From: Moraxella sp. ZY210820
GTDB lineage: Bacteria; Pseudomonadota; Gammaproteobacteria; Pseudomonadales; Moraxellaceae
Direction of reading: 5' to 3'
NCBI RefSeq assembly: GCF_030674635.1
Contig: NZ_CP089978.1
Span: forward strand, 2,046,001-2,110,000
DNA: 64,000 bases
Shown here piece after piece: positions 10,434-19,435 of the stretch. The position numbers and the translations under genes were made by a program. The notes under the pieces were generated by a model. It saw nothing but the letters and a program-made list of their open reading frames with translations. It was not told the DNA's origin and searched no databases. The stretch's first letter is position 1. Each line of letters starts with the position of its first letter.

Positions 10434-10766
10434 TCAAACCCCTACCTTAACGGTGATATGACAAGTACGCTTAGTGATACGATCTGCACGACCTTTTGCA
10501 CGAGGCATGATACGCTTTAAGCTCATACCCTCATCAACAAAAATCGTTGTTACCTTCAAATCGTCTACATCTAAACCGTTATTATGTTCAGCATTCGCAA
10601 TCGCTGATTCAAGTGCTTTTTTAACCAGCACTGCTGCTTTTTTATTGCTAAAATTTAAAATATCCAAAGCACGAGCAACAGATTTACCACGTACTTGATC
10701 AGCAACTAAGCGAGCTTTTTGTGCCGAGATAGCGGCACCGCGTAATTTTGCAGTAACTTCCATCAT
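10434..10766 (-). CDS. rplV: 50S ribosomal protein uL22
   Basis: The 110-residue protein begins [20 protein letters not shown]. The second ATG three bases downstream is equally possible and better spaced from AGG. The C-terminal beta-hairpin [19 protein letters not shown] reaches into the exit tunnel, where macrolide-resistance changes occur in other species. It lies in the S10 operon between rpsS and rpsC. Confidence 0.98.
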   Translation of the reverse strand: MMEVTAKLRGAAISAQKARLVADQVRGKSVARALDILNFSNKKAAVLVKKALESAIANAEHNNGLDVDDLKVTTIFVDEGMSLKRIMPRAKGRADRITKRTCHITVKVGV

Positions 10767-10774
10767 GACACCTA

Positions 10775-11050
10775 TTAACGTTTAGACTTCTTATCAACAC
10801 CGTGACCACGATAGGTACGAGTTGGAGCGAATTCACCCAATTTATGTCCAACCATATGCTCTGTAATAATTACAGGAACATGGTTACGACCATTATGCAC
10901 AGAAATTGTTAAACCAACAAAATCTGGAAGAATCATCGAACGACGAGACCAAGTTTTAATCGGCTTACGAGAATTACTCGCAATAGCCGCTTCAACCTTA
11001 GCAAACAAGTGCGCATCGACGAATGGACCTTTTTTCAATGAACGAGGCAT
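10775..11050 (-). CDS. rpsS: 30S ribosomal protein uS19
   Basis: The 91-residue protein starts [20 protein letters not shown] and contains [20 protein letters not shown], the uS19 signature. It sits in the 30S head and forms a bridge with the 50S subunit together with uS13. It is 20 bp downstream of rplB. Confidence 0.98.
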   Translation of the reverse strand: MPRSLKKGPFVDAHLFAKVEAAIASNSRKPIKTWSRRSMILPDFVGLTISVHNGRNHVPVIITEHMVGHKLGEFAPTRTYRGHGVDKKSKR

Positions 11051-11070
11051 TAGTCAGATTCCTTTACTTG

Positions 11071-11895
11071 TTACTTGACACGACGGTCGCGGATAATCAT
11101 CTTAGAAGTACGCTTATTAGTACGAGTCTTGTACCCTTTAGCTTTTTGACCCCATGGACTTACAGGCTGAATACCTTTGTTACGTCCTTCACCACCACCA
11201 TGTGGGTGATCTACAGGGTTCATAGCCATACCACGTACGGTAGGACGAACACCACGCCAGCGTGAAGCACCAGCTTTACCTAATGAACGAAGGTTATTTT
11301 CGCTATTAGAAACTTCGCCAATTACAGCACGGCAGTCTACATGTACTTTACGCATTTCGCCTGAACGCAAACGAATAATTGCATAAGAACCATCACGACC
11401 TAATAATTGAACTGAAGCACCAGCAGAACGTGCCAATTGAGCACCTTTACCAATTTTCAATTCTAAGTTATGAAGTGTAGAACCTAATGGCATATTACGA
11501 AGTGGCAAGCAGTTACCTGTACGGATAGGAGCATCATTACCTGACTGTACACTATCACCTGCACGCAAACCTTTTGGTGCAATGATATAACGACGTTCAC
11601 CATCTGCATATTTTAATAATGCAATATGAGCAGTACGGTTTGGATCGTATTCAATACGCTCTACAACAGCTGGAATACCATCTTTATTACGTTTAAAATC
11701 AACAATACGATAGTGCTGTTTATGACCACCACCAACATGGCGAGTAGTAATGTGACCGTTATTATTACGACCACCAGTACGTTTTTTAGCTTCTACCAAC
11801 GGTGCATAAGGACGACCTTTGTGAAGATGATCATGTACCACCTTCTCTACAAAGCGACGACCTGGAGACGTTGGCTTACATTTTTGAATCGGCAT
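11071..11895 (-). CDS. rplB: 50S ribosomal protein uL2
   Basis: The 274-residue protein begins [20 protein letters not shown]. It carries the conserved peptidyl-transferase-associated segment [20 protein letters not shown], including the histidine implicated in activity. uL2 is needed for subunit joining and tRNA binding. The length is normal and it lies between rplW and rpsS. Confidence 0.98.
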   Translation of the reverse strand: MPIQKCKPTSPGRRFVEKVVHDHLHKGRPYAPLVEAKKRTGGRNNNGHITTRHVGGGHKQHYRIVDFKRNKDGIPAVVERIEYDPNRTAHIALLKYADGERRYIIAPKGLRAGDSVQSGNDAPIRTGNCLPLRNMPLGSTLHNLELKIGKGAQLARSAGASVQLLGRDGSYAIIRLRSGEMRKVHVDCRAVIGEVSNSENNLRSLGKAGASRWRGVRPTVRGMAMNPVDHPHGGGEGRNKGIQPVSPWGQKAKGYKTRTNKRTSKMIIRDRRVK

Positions 11896-11906
11896 AATTT
11901 TCGTCC

Positions 11907-12227
11907 TTATTCCGCTGCATTCTCAGCGGTATCGCCCAAGTCAGCCATTTCTACATCTTGACCAGCTTTCAGGGTGACGTATGCTTTTTTAACATCAGAA
12001 CGTCGTCCTAATGTACGACCAAAGCGTTTAGTTTTACCTTTAGTGATTGTTGTATTTACTTTAACAACTTCAACACCAAAGAGTTTTTCTACTGCTTTTT
12101 TAATTTCAAGTTTAGTTGCATTGATATCAACTTTAAATACTTGAACACCAGCAGTATCACCTAAAATTTGCGCTTTTTCTGAGAATACTGGCCCTTTTAA
12201 GACCTGATAGATACGTTCGTTATTCAT
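11907..12227 (-). CDS. rplW: 50S ribosomal protein uL23
   Basis: The 106-residue protein has the uL23 core ([14 protein letters not shown], then [15 protein letters not shown]) and the loop with [20 protein letters not shown]. It sits at the tunnel exit and is the main docking site for trigger factor, whose gene (tig) is also in this window. Its start overlaps the rplD stop by 4 bp. Confidence 0.98.
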   Translation of the reverse strand: MNNERIYQVLKGPVFSEKAQILGDTAGVQVFKVDINATKLEIKKAVEKLFGVEVVKVNTTITKGKTKRFGRTLGRRSDVKKAYVTLKAGQDVEMADLGDTAENAAE

Positions 12228-12826
12228 CCGAGTTCTACCTCAATTTTCTTAGCAGCAGCCACAGACATCACAACTTTATCAAACGCAATTAAATCTACTG
12301 GATTAATTGCAGTTGCATCAACCACATCAACATGTGGCAAGTTACGAGCAGCTAAATACAAGTTCTCATCAACAGCATCAGTAACGATTAAAGCACGAGT
12401 TGCGTTTAATTCGTTTAATTTTGCAAGTAATTCTTTTGTTTTTGGAGCAGATACTTGAATATTATCCACTAGCACTAAGCGTTCTTGACGAACTAACTCA
12501 GCCAAAATACATTGCATTGCACCACGGTACATTTTACGGTTTACTTTTTGCGACCAATCTTGTGGACGAGCGGCAAATGTTTTACCACCACCAACCCAAA
12601 TTGGGCTACGAATAGAACCAGCACGTGCACGACCTGTACCTTTTTGACGGAATGGCTTCTTACCACCACCAGATACATCTGCACGAGATTTATGAGCGCG
12701 AGAACCTTGACGACCACCTGCTAAATAAGCAGTAACCACTTGATGAACAAGAGCTTCGTTAAATTCACGTCCAAATGTTACTTCAGACAATTCAACCGCA
12801 GAGCCGGAAACAGTTTTTAAATTCAC
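12224..12826 (-). CDS. rplD: 50S ribosomal protein uL4 (GTG start)
   Basis: The 200-residue protein contains [20 protein letters not shown] and [20 protein letters not shown], the tunnel-lining loop of uL4. The family N-terminus begins [13 protein letters not shown], which here corresponds to a GTG codon at 12824-12826 preceded by GAGGGG. An in-frame ATG at 12841 overlaps the rplC stop but would add five atypical residues. In E. coli uL4 represses the S10 operon both by attenuation and at translation. Confidence 0.95.
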   Translation of the reverse strand: MNLKTVSGSAVELSEVTFGREFNEALVHQVVTAYLAGGRQGSRAHKSRADVSGGGKKPFRQKGTGRARAGSIRSPIWVGGGKTFAARPQDWSQKVNRKMYRGAMQCILAELVRQERLVLVDNIQVSAPKTKELLAKLNELNATRALIVTDAVDENLYLAARNLPHVDVVDATAINPVDLIAFDKVVMSVAAAKKIEVELG

Positions 12827-12840
12827 GTTATTTCCCCTCA

Positions 12841-13479
12841 TTAAGCCTTGATAGTAGGACGTACAATTACGTCTCCACCAGTTGCACCAGGAATTGCACC
12901 TTTTACAACTAAAATTGATTTTTCTGCATCAATCGATACGATTTCTAAACCCTGTACAGTTACACGCACATCACCTAAGTGACCCGGCATTTTTTTACCT
13001 TTAAATACGCGTCCTGGTGTTTGGTTTTGACCAGTAGAACCTAATACACGGTGAGAAACAGAGTTACCATGAGAAGCATCTTGCGTACGGAAATTCCAAC
13101 GCTTTACACCACCCTGAAAACCCTTACCTTTAGATTGACCAGTAACATCAACAATTTGACCAACAGCAAATAAATCAACACCAATTGATTGACCAACTTC
13201 GCGACCTTCAAGCTCCGCTTCAGAAACACGAAATTCTTTTACTAAACGACCAGCTGCCACACCCGCTTTTGCAAAATGACCTTTTTGAGCATTTGCAACA
13301 CGAGATTCACGACGCTCGCCTGTAGTTACTTGAATTGCTTGATAACCATCAGTTTCAAGTGTTTTAATTTGTGTGATACGGTTTGGATCGACTTCGATCA
13401 CTGTAACTGGCACAGAGACGCCGGTCTCTGTAAAAATGCGAGTCATACCGCATTTGCGACCGACTAAACCAATAGCCAT
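12841..13479 (-). CDS. rplC: 50S ribosomal protein uL3
   Basis: The 212-residue protein begins [18 protein letters not shown] and includes the uL3 loop near the catalytic center ([20 protein letters not shown], then KKMPGHLGD). The glutamine in the GQNQTPGR loop is the residue methylated by PrmB in E. coli. It is the second gene of the S10 operon, with a 65-bp spacer after rpsJ that contains an imperfect hairpin. Confidence 0.98.
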   Translation of the reverse strand: MAIGLVGRKCGMTRIFTETGVSVPVTVIEVDPNRITQIKTLETDGYQAIQVTTGERRESRVANAQKGHFAKAGVAAGRLVKEFRVSEAELEGREVGQSIGVDLFAVGQIVDVTGQSKGKGFQGGVKRWNFRTQDASHGNSVSHRVLGSTGQNQTPGRVFKGKKMPGHLGDVRVTVQGLEIVSIDAEKSILVVKGAIPGATGGDVIVRPTIKA

Positions 13480-13501
13480 GTGTGTAAACCTCTTAAATTA
13501 C

Positions 13502-13544
13502 GGCTCGATTAACTAATTTAATTTAAGTTAATCAATCGAAAGCC
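13502..13544 (-). other. Imperfect hairpin in the rpsJ-rplC spacer
   Basis: Interrupted complementary arms (13502-13513 and 13527-13544) begin directly after the rpsJ stop codon. There is no U tract, so it is not a terminator. It may be a processing or regulatory structure, or chance in an AT-rich spacer. Confidence 0.25.
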
Positions 13545-13856
13545 TTATCCCAATGCGATCTGTACATCAACACCAGCAGCCAAATCTAATTTCATCAACG
13601 CATCTACAGTTTTATCTGTAGGTTGTACGATATCGATAAGACGCTTATAAGTGCGGATTTCATATTGGTCACGAGCGTCTTTATTGACGTGTGGTGACGT
13701 TAAAACGTTGAAGCGTTCGATGCGAGTAGGCATCGGAATAGGACCACACACTTGTGCCCCTGTACGCTTAGCGGTTTCTACGATCTCTTGAGCTGATTGA
13801 TCAATTAAGCGATGATCAAAAGACTTAAGACGGATACGGATTCGCTGGTTAGACAT
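13545..13856 (-). CDS. rpsJ: 30S ribosomal protein uS10 (NusE)
   Basis: The 103-residue protein starts [20 protein letters not shown]. The ATG at 13854-13856 is chosen over an upstream in-frame codon (13877) because it matches the family start and has GGAG upstream. The conserved [20 protein letters not shown] segment is present. uS10 is part of the 30S head and, as NusE, joins NusB in antitermination. It is the first gene of the ribosomal super-operon, behind a strong promoter and a leader of about 170 nt. Confidence 0.98.
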
Positions 13857-13940
13857 ACCAGTAAAACTCCAAGCCAAAATAAATAAAGAATCACCTTTGA
13901 TGCAATTTTGTTTATTTTAAATCCACAAAATATTCAAAGG

Positions 13941-13955
13941 CAGTGAAAAACACTG
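13941..13955 (-). other. Small hairpin in the S10 leader
   Basis: CAGTG and CACTG arms enclose an AAAAA loop in the untranslated leader between the S10 promoter and rpsJ. Two further short palindromes (CCCATAAATGGG and an AAACAT-containing one) lie nearer the promoter. E. coli uses leader hairpins here for uL4-dependent attenuation. No sequence equivalence is claimed. Confidence 0.3.
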
Positions 13956-14033
13956 TAATCATGAACGATGCCATGATATAAACAATGAAATATGTTTAAA
14001 ACATAAACATATTACCCATTTATGGGATTATTC

Positions 14034-14062
14034 ATTATAACAAATGATGATTTTTTTTGCAA
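14034..14062 (-). promoter_or_regulatory. S10 operon promoter
   Basis: On the minus strand, TTGCAA (14057-14062) is followed after exactly 17 bp by a perfect TATAAT (14034-14039). Predicted transcription starts near 14027, giving an rpsJ leader of about 170 nt. The rest of the 430-bp rpsJ-metC gap is A/T-rich and contains only the metC promoter region. I see no gene in it. Confidence 0.75.
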
Positions 14063-14222
14063 CAATTTATAGAGTAATCTCATTAAATATAATAAGATAT
14101 TGATGTTTAATGAATTATTGATTTTTATTTTTTTAATATTTTAATTAAATCAATAATTTAAATCACTCATGTGATTAGTCTGCAATTTACAGCTAAATTT
14201 ATAAAATAAAATCAAAGGATAA

Positions 14223-14251
14223 TTGCTTTCTTATTATTTCTCTACTAGAAT
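14223..14251 (+). promoter_or_regulatory. Candidate promoter for metC
   Basis: TTGCTT (14223-14228) and TAGAAT (14246-14251) are 17 bp apart, ending 37 bp before the metC ATG. The match is moderate and the surrounding DNA is very A/T-rich, so other hexamers could serve. Confidence 0.35.
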
Positions 14252-14287
14252 AATATTTATACATGATTATCTTAATTTGAGTACACA

Positions 14288-15475
14288 ATGCCTACATTAC
14301 AAACCAAACTTATTCATCATCGTCAAGCACCACAAAATATAGAAACCCTACAACCTGCAGTATATCGAGCATCAACAATTGTGTTTAAAAATACATCTGC
14401 CATGCTCAATCGTCATTGGACAGATGCTTATGATTATAGTTATGGTACACATGGCACACCAACGACTTATAGTTTAGCTGACCAAATTGCTTTATTAGAG
14501 GGTGGGCAATATTGTTTACTTGCTCCTAGTGGTTTATCTGCAATTAATTTAGTCAATAGCACCTTTTTAACACATGGCGATGAAGTATGGTTACCCGATA
14601 ATAGTTATGGCCCCAATTTAGAACATTTACAATATTTACAAAAACAATATGGCATTATCTTAAAAATCTATAATCCACTTGATGTCGAAAGTTTCCAACC
14701 ATCAAAGAAAGCAAAATTGTTATGGTTAGAAGCCACTGGCTCGGTTACGATGGAATTTCCAGATTTAAAAAATCTCATCAAAAAAGCACAATCTTTCAAT
14801 ATTTTAACTGCACTCGATAGTACTTGGGGAGCTGGTTTAGCTTATTCACCATTTGATTTAACTGATGAACATTTAGCAGTTGATATTTCAGTGCATGCTT
14901 TAACCAAATATCCAAGTGGTGGTGGCGATATTTTAATGGGTAGTGTAGTAACAGTAGATAAAAATTTACATCATCAATTATTGCGTGTACACGCTTTACA
15001 AGGCATTTGTGTATCAGGTGATGATTGTGCTACGATTTACCGTAGTTTACCAAGTATGGCTTTACGTTATCGCCAACAATCTATTAATGCTATGGTTTTA
15101 CTCGACTGGCTTAAACAACAAACTTTTATCTCTCAAGTATTACACCCTGCTGACCCTGATAATATTAGTCATGGCTTTTGGCGTGAAAGCTGTCAAACAA
15201 GTTTAAGTGCAGGTTTGATTAGCATCATTATTGATGAACGCTACGATTGGAATGCAGTATGCCGTTTTTGTGATGCTTTAAAACTCTTTAAATTAGGCTA
15301 TAGTTGGGGTGGAGCAACCAGTTTGGTGATGTTGTATGATGTAAAAAAAATGCGTCAATTACCGCAAACTCATCTAAAAAAAGGGTACTTAGTACGTTTT
15401 TGTATTGGTTTAGAAGATGTGAATGATTTAATTGCGGATATTGAACAGGCATTAAATGTTTTTTATTTTATATGA
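14288..15475 (+). CDS. metC: PLP-dependent cystathionine beta-lyase (MetC-type)
   Basis: The 395-residue protein belongs to the Cys/Met-metabolism PLP enzyme family (fold type I). The PLP lysine is Lys207 in HALTKYPSGGGD, the cofactor-binding Asp177 sits in ALDSTWGAG, and the phosphate-binding loop APSGLSAIN is near residue 79. The N-terminal TKLIHH and the YSYGTHGTPTTYSLADQIALLE segment fit cystathionine beta-lyases, which convert cystathionine to homocysteine, pyruvate and ammonia in methionine synthesis. Cystathionine gamma-synthase or a related lyase cannot be fully excluded. It is divergent from the ribosomal operon and is followed 18 bp later by a small ORF. Confidence 0.8.
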   Translation: MPTLQTKLIHHRQAPQNIETLQPAVYRASTIVFKNTSAMLNRHWTDAYDYSYGTHGTPTTYSLADQIALLEGGQYCLLAPSGLSAINLVNSTFLTHGDEVWLPDNSYGPNLEHLQYLQKQYGIILKIYNPLDVESFQPSKKAKLLWLEATGSVTMEFPDLKNLIKKAQSFNILTALDSTWGAGLAYSPFDLTDEHLAVDISVHALTKYPSGGGDILMGSVVTVDKNLHHQLLRVHALQGICVSGDDCATIYRSLPSMALRYRQQSINAMVLLDWLKQQTFISQVLHPADPDNISHGFWRESCQTSLSAGLISIIIDERYDWNAVCRFCDALKLFKLGYSWGGATSLVMLYDVKKMRQLPQTHLKKGYLVRFCIGLEDVNDLIADIEQALNVFYFI

Positions 15476-15493
15476 GAATAGAGTTGAATTACT

Positions 15494-15676
15494 ATGAAAG
15501 GTGAATATAATTTCAGTCGTATGAAATCTCGCCCAAATCCTTATGCACAGCAACTTAAACAACAATCTATTTTTGATAAAGATGTAGAGATTATTCTCAA
15601 AGAAAAAGTGCTAAGCAATGAATATCAACGCCAGCGTTTAAATGAAATGATACGTTTGATGTTTGCTACGCCTTAA
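15494..15676 (+). CDS. Small hypothetical protein, CopG/BrnA-antitoxin-like N-terminus
   Basis: This 60-residue ORF starts 18 bp after metC and ends before a terminator. The N-terminus, MKGEYNFSRMKSRPNPYAQQ, resembles the opening of CopG/BrnA-like antitoxins (typically M-K-x-E-Y-D-F-S followed by N-P-Y-A and K-K-Q). The usual ribbon-helix-helix core (IRLxxDVIxYFK) is missing and is replaced by a short charged helix. No toxin gene is adjacent. It may be a remnant, or a real small protein co-transcribed with metC. Confidence 0.45.
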   Translation: MKGEYNFSRMKSRPNPYAQQLKQQSIFDKDVEIILKEKVLSNEYQRQRLNEMIRLMFATP

Positions 15677-15692
15677 GATTTTGATTCAACAA

Positions 15693-15725
15693 TGCTAGTA
15701 AAGAAAATCTTACTAGCACTCTTTT
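15693..15725 (+). terminator. Rho-independent terminator after the metC unit
   Basis: A 9-bp perfect stem (15693-15701 with 15710-15718) with an 8-nt loop is followed by a pyrimidine-rich CTCTTTTC tract. It ends the metC/small-ORF unit and lies just downstream of the convergent gene ending at 15751. Confidence 0.65.
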
Positions 15726-15750
15726 CAAACTACCACTAAAAGTTTTGAAT

Positions 15751-18030
15751 CTATTTGTAAAAGTAAATAATTAATAAAATAACAATAATACTAATACAAA
15801 TATATTTAACAACACTAATACTATTTTCATTATCCTTTCTTTCCTTCTTATTTCTATTGCGAGAAGCATTGATATGTTGTACTTGATATGGATGATTCGT
15901 AATGATTTTTTGTTCATCATTACTTACATGGTTATCATTTAAATCATTGATAGTATGATTATCCAATCTTTTCATCAAGTCATTAAAATCTACTTTACTA
16001 ATTTGTTTAGTATTTCTTGATTTCTTTTTAGATTTTTTATCAAAAACTTTAATATTATCATCTAAAGAATTTACTCTATCAAGATTATTATTTACTTGAT
16101 TAGACCCATTTTGATTATTCACTTTTTTTCTCTTGGCATTAGATTTATTTTGCACTATAAAACTATCATTTTTATTTGTACTATCACGATAATGTGAAAA
16201 TTTTGATTTGCAAATTTGAATATAAGATTCTTTAAAATATTCATCTATAAAATCAAACTTATAATTCAAACCTTTAATTGAATTAATAACTATCAATAAA
16301 TCTACGTTATATATATCATTTACATCAATGAATTTTCCATCTTGATAAAAAGTTCTTTTGCTCTGATAAGACACCAATATGTTCTTGATTTGTTGCTCAA
16401 CTTCTTCTAGATTTTGAGTATAAAAATACCCTACTAATACCCAATCATCAATATTACCATATTGTTGGATATTTATATTTTTAACACACGTTTTGTAGTC
16501 AGCTGATGTTCCTACTTTTACTACACATTCTGTACATGATACCGCAATATAGATATACCCTTTTTGATATAATTTATCAATAATATTGCTTTTTTGATTA
16601 GTCTTTTCTTTATTTTCTAGTTGTTCTATTCTTAAATTTGATTTATTATCAAGAATAGCATTATCATTTTGAGCTATATTTTTTATCTCAACAGCAATAA
16701 AATTACTAGTATCTTTTAAATCACAAGTTTTGATGTACTTTTGAGCTAACGCTTCATTTATAAAATCAAAGTTATAGCCTAAATTCTTAATTGAATTAAT
16801 TACCGTCAATAAATCTACTTGATATATCTCAGTCGCAATAGTTTCTTTTTCATTTTTATAATATGTTCTTTTAACTTTATATGATTTAAAAAGTTGTTGA
16901 ATTTGTCTCTCAACTTCTCCCATATCTTGGGTAGAAAAATATCCAATTAATTGCCAATCACTGATATTCGCATATTGTTCAACATTTAAATTTTTTATAC
17001 GAGCTTCACAATTGGTTGAAGCCCCTATTTTTACTATACTTTCTACAAACGACACAGCAATATAAATATATCCTTCTTGATGCTCTCTGTTCATGTAGCT
17101 TAAAGTATCTGGGCGACACATAACACAGTTTCCAAATTTATTACGAAGTTCATGTCCTCTTTTACACAGAGTTACGCCATAGGCTAAAATATACCCATTA
17201 TCTTCCATGATTTCTCGATAATCTTTCCGTTTACGTCCTGTAGCATTAAATACTTTTTCTAATGGAATTCCTAACCTATTAATAAAATCTAATTGCTCTT
17301 GGTTAAGTTCTGACATATCCACTCCAACTAGTTGTTCTATTATTCTTAAATTTGATTTATTATCAAGAGTAGCATTATCATTTTGAGCTATATTTTTTAT
17401 CTCAACACCAATAAAATTACTATTATCTTTTAAGTCACAAGTTTTGATGTACTTTTGAGCTAACGCTTCATTTATAAAATCAAAGTTATAGCTTAAATTC
17501 TTAATTGAATTAATTACCGTCAATAAATCTACTTGATATATCTCTGTCGCAATAGTTTCTTTTTCATTTTTATAATATGTTCTTTTAACTTTATATGATT
17601 TAAAAAGTTGTTGAATTTGTCTCTCAACTTCTCCCATATCTTGGGTAGAAAAATATCCAATTAATTGCCAATCACTGATATTCGCATATTGTTCAACATT
17701 TAAATTTTTTATACGAGCTTCACAATTGGTTGAAGCCCCTATTTTTACTATACTTTCTACAAACGACACAGCAATATAAATATATCCTTCTTTATGTTCT
17801 CTTTCATTGTAGCTTAAATTATCAGGGCGACATATAACACAATTTCCAGATCGAGTACGAAGTTCATGTCCTCGTTTACATGGAGTTACGCCATAGGCTA
17901 AAATATATCCATTATCTTTCATTATTTCTCGATAATCTTTCCGTTTATGTCCTGTAGCATTAAATACTTTTTCTAATGGAACTCCTAACCTATTAATAAA
18001 ATCTAATTGCTCTTGGTTAAGTTCTGACAT
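15751..18030 (-). CDS. Tail-anchored protein with three GIY-YIG (T5orf172-like) domains and two zinc-finger-like modules
   Basis: The 759-residue protein is built as module A-domain, A-domain, domain, linker, membrane anchor. Module A (about residues 1-78 and 239-316) carries a CX3HX8CX2C metal-site pattern (Cys51, His55, Cys64, Cys67). Each GIY-YIG-like domain has GYIYIAV and VKIG/VKVG strands, with Arg106 and Arg344 at the catalytic arginine position and Glu136 and Glu374 at the metal-binding glutamate. In domain 3 the arginine is Cys515, so it looks catalytically dead. A low-complexity Lys/Asn-rich linker (about 610-735) leads to a single C-terminal transmembrane helix (about 739-758). The ATG at 18030 has GGAG five bases upstream; an in-frame GTG at 18036 is less likely. 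The function is unknown; the family resembles phage/bacterial GIY-YIG nucleases. The gene is A/T-rich, lies in an accessory patch and was probably acquired. Confidence 0.75.
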   Translation of the reverse strand: MSELNQEQLDFINRLGVPLEKVFNATGHKRKDYREIMKDNGYILAYGVTPCKRGHELRTRSGNCVICRPDNLSYNEREHKEGYIYIAVSFVESIVKIGASTNCEARIKNLNVEQYANISDWQLIGYFSTQDMGEVERQIQQLFKSYKVKRTYYKNEKETIATEIYQVDLLTVINSIKNLSYNFDFINEALAQKYIKTCDLKDNSNFIGVEIKNIAQNDNATLDNKSNLRIIEQLVGVDMSELNQEQLDFINRLGIPLEKVFNATGRKRKDYREIMEDNGYILAYGVTLCKRGHELRNKFGNCVMCRPDTLSYMNREHQEGYIYIAVSFVESIVKIGASTNCEARIKNLNVEQYANISDWQLIGYFSTQDMGEVERQIQQLFKSYKVKRTYYKNEKETIATEIYQVDLLTVINSIKNLGYNFDFINEALAQKYIKTCDLKDTSNFIAVEIKNIAQNDNAILDNKSNLRIEQLENKEKTNQKSNIIDKLYQKGYIYIAVSCTECVVKVGTSADYKTCVKNINIQQYGNIDDWVLVGYFYTQNLEEVEQQIKNILVSYQSKRTFYQDGKFIDVNDIYNVDLLIVINSIKGLNYKFDFIDEYFKESYIQICKSKFSHYRDSTNKNDSFIVQNKSNAKRKKVNNQNGSNQVNNNLDRVNSLDDNIKVFDKKSKKKSRNTKQISKVDFNDLMKRLDNHTINDLNDNHVSNDEQKIITNHPYQVQHINASRNRNKKERKDNENSISVVKYICISIIVILLIIYFYK
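16617..17330 (-). repeat. Second copy of a tandem gene-internal duplication (period about 714 bp)
   Basis: This segment repeats 17328-18044 almost exactly. It encodes the second zinc-finger-like plus GIY-YIG unit. Over the domain and following spacer only a handful of residues differ. The duplication includes the 14 bases upstream of the start codon, so a ribosome binding site and an ATG (17316) are now inside the coding frame. Confidence 0.9.
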
Positions 18031-18044
18031 ATCCACTCCAACTA
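17328..18044 (-). repeat. First copy of the tandem gene-internal duplication
   Basis: This is the upstream copy, containing the native start codon and its GGAG ribosome binding site. The two copies share an identical stretch from the 5' flank (AGTTGGAGTGGATATG on the minus strand) into the coding region. A 3-bp indel near the distal end separates them. Confidence 0.9.
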
Positions 18045-18178
18045 TAAAAGAAAAATATTGAAAAAATTAATATATAAAGACTACAAATAATCCTACCTAA
18101 ATTTAAAATAACTTGCAATCACTAATTAAAAACGATTAATCCTTTTAAGGGTATTTCAACAAATTCTACATTTTTATT

Positions 18179-18796
18179 TTATTTCACCCCTGCAATAATC
18201 CCACTCACAATAATCCCACTCACAATAATCAGCAACATTCCTATAATAATCAACATAGAAACTGGTTCATTAAACACAAATATCCCAAACAAAGTTGAAA
18301 ATACCACTACCAAATAACCCAATGCCGCCACCATAAATTTACGTCCGACTTTATACGCATAGGTCATGGCTAATTGTCCGACCATCGCAAAAAAGCCAAT
18401 ACCCAATAAATAAGGCAACATTTCAAAAGTTAAACTTGACCAGCCTTTTATACTACTGGCGATTCCTGCTAAAATAGTCGCCAAAGTGGAAAAATAAAAT
18501 ACTATTCGCCATGACGGCTCGCCCAATAAAGATAATTCTCGTACTTGCAAATAGGCATAACTAGCTATTGCTCCACTACATAACCCGATTAATGTAGCAA
18601 ATACACCATACTGTAAAATACTCGGGCGTAAAATAAAAATCACGCCAATTAAGCCTAATATTAACGTGAACCATGTTAAACGGCTTGGGATTTGTTTTAA
18701 AATAATAACTGATAATAAGGCTAAAAATATTGCTGATGTATGATTAAATGTAATAGCAGTCGCTAAAGGCAAATTTCCTAAACTATAGAAAAACAT
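18179..18796 (-). pseudogene. EamA/DMT-family transporter, 5' end removed by IS insertion
   Basis: The remaining 205 residues encode about seven membrane helices with the EamA pattern (NLPLATAITFNHTSAIFLALL, then a second half ending GRKFMVAALGYLVVVFSTLFG). Family members are near 300 residues, so roughly the first 80-90 residues (two to three helices) are missing. The break coincides with the left end of an IS element at 18801. The frame runs to the IS edge, so the ATG at 18796 is just an internal methionine. The missing 5' part was not found on the far side of the IS, which suggests an accompanying deletion. The C-terminus shows a short duplicated SGIIVSGII. Confidence 0.8.
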
Positions 18797-18871
18797 AAAT
18801 CTGAGTACATGACAAAAATAAAAAAGAGTTAGAATTTCAGTTGAAGAAAATAATAGAAATATCTAACTCTC

Positions 18872-19435
18872 ATGAAACATCATATCGAACTTTTATCAGT
18901 CATTCAACAGTCATTTTCAAAAGTACAACATAAAATTGATGCAAGACGTAGCAATTTTTTGGCGTGGCTTATTATTACATTATGCAGTGCTCGTCCGGTG
19001 AATTATCAACGACTATCCTTGCAGATGGGAACAGATGCCAAAACTGAAAGTAATTACCGTAGAATCCAACGTTTTATGGACAGTGCTTGTTTAAGTATGA
19101 TGGTCGTTGCTCAAATCATTTATCAATGCCTAGGGATAACATCAGGCAAACATGTATTAATCATGGATAGAACCAACTGGAAATTTGGTGAACAAAATAT
19201 CAATATTTTAATGTTAGCCATTAAACATCGTGGTATTGCTTATCCGTTGATGTTTAAGTTATTGAATAAACGTGGAAATTCTAATAGAGATGAACGTATT
19301 GCCTTAATCAATGATTATATCAAATGGTTTAGTCAAGATAGCATTGAGCATATATTGGCAGACAGAGAATTTATAGGTAAACGTTGGATTGCTTACTTAG
19401 AACAGCAACAAATACAGTATGTTATTCGTAATTAA
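18872..19435 (+). pseudogene. IS4-family transposase, N-terminal part
   Basis: This 187-residue fragment holds the first two catalytic aspartates of the DDE domain, in IMDRTNWKFG and LADREFIGKRW, and NKRGNSNRDERI between them, as in ISAba1-type transposases. The frame ends at a TAA just after YVIRN. At this point a stretch of roughly 80 residues expected in the family is missing and the downstream part continues in another frame. Confidence 0.85.

Noticed and set aside
9288..10698. Several plus-strand ORFs of 60-118 codons opposite the ribosomal genes
   Set aside because: All lie antisense to highly conserved ribosomal protein genes and show no motifs. The long frames result from codon bias of the real genes.
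15751..18044. A CRISPR or phage-repeat origin for the long repeats
   Set aside because: The repeats are about 714 bp, coding and in frame, consistent with an intragenic duplication. There are no short regularly spaced repeats.
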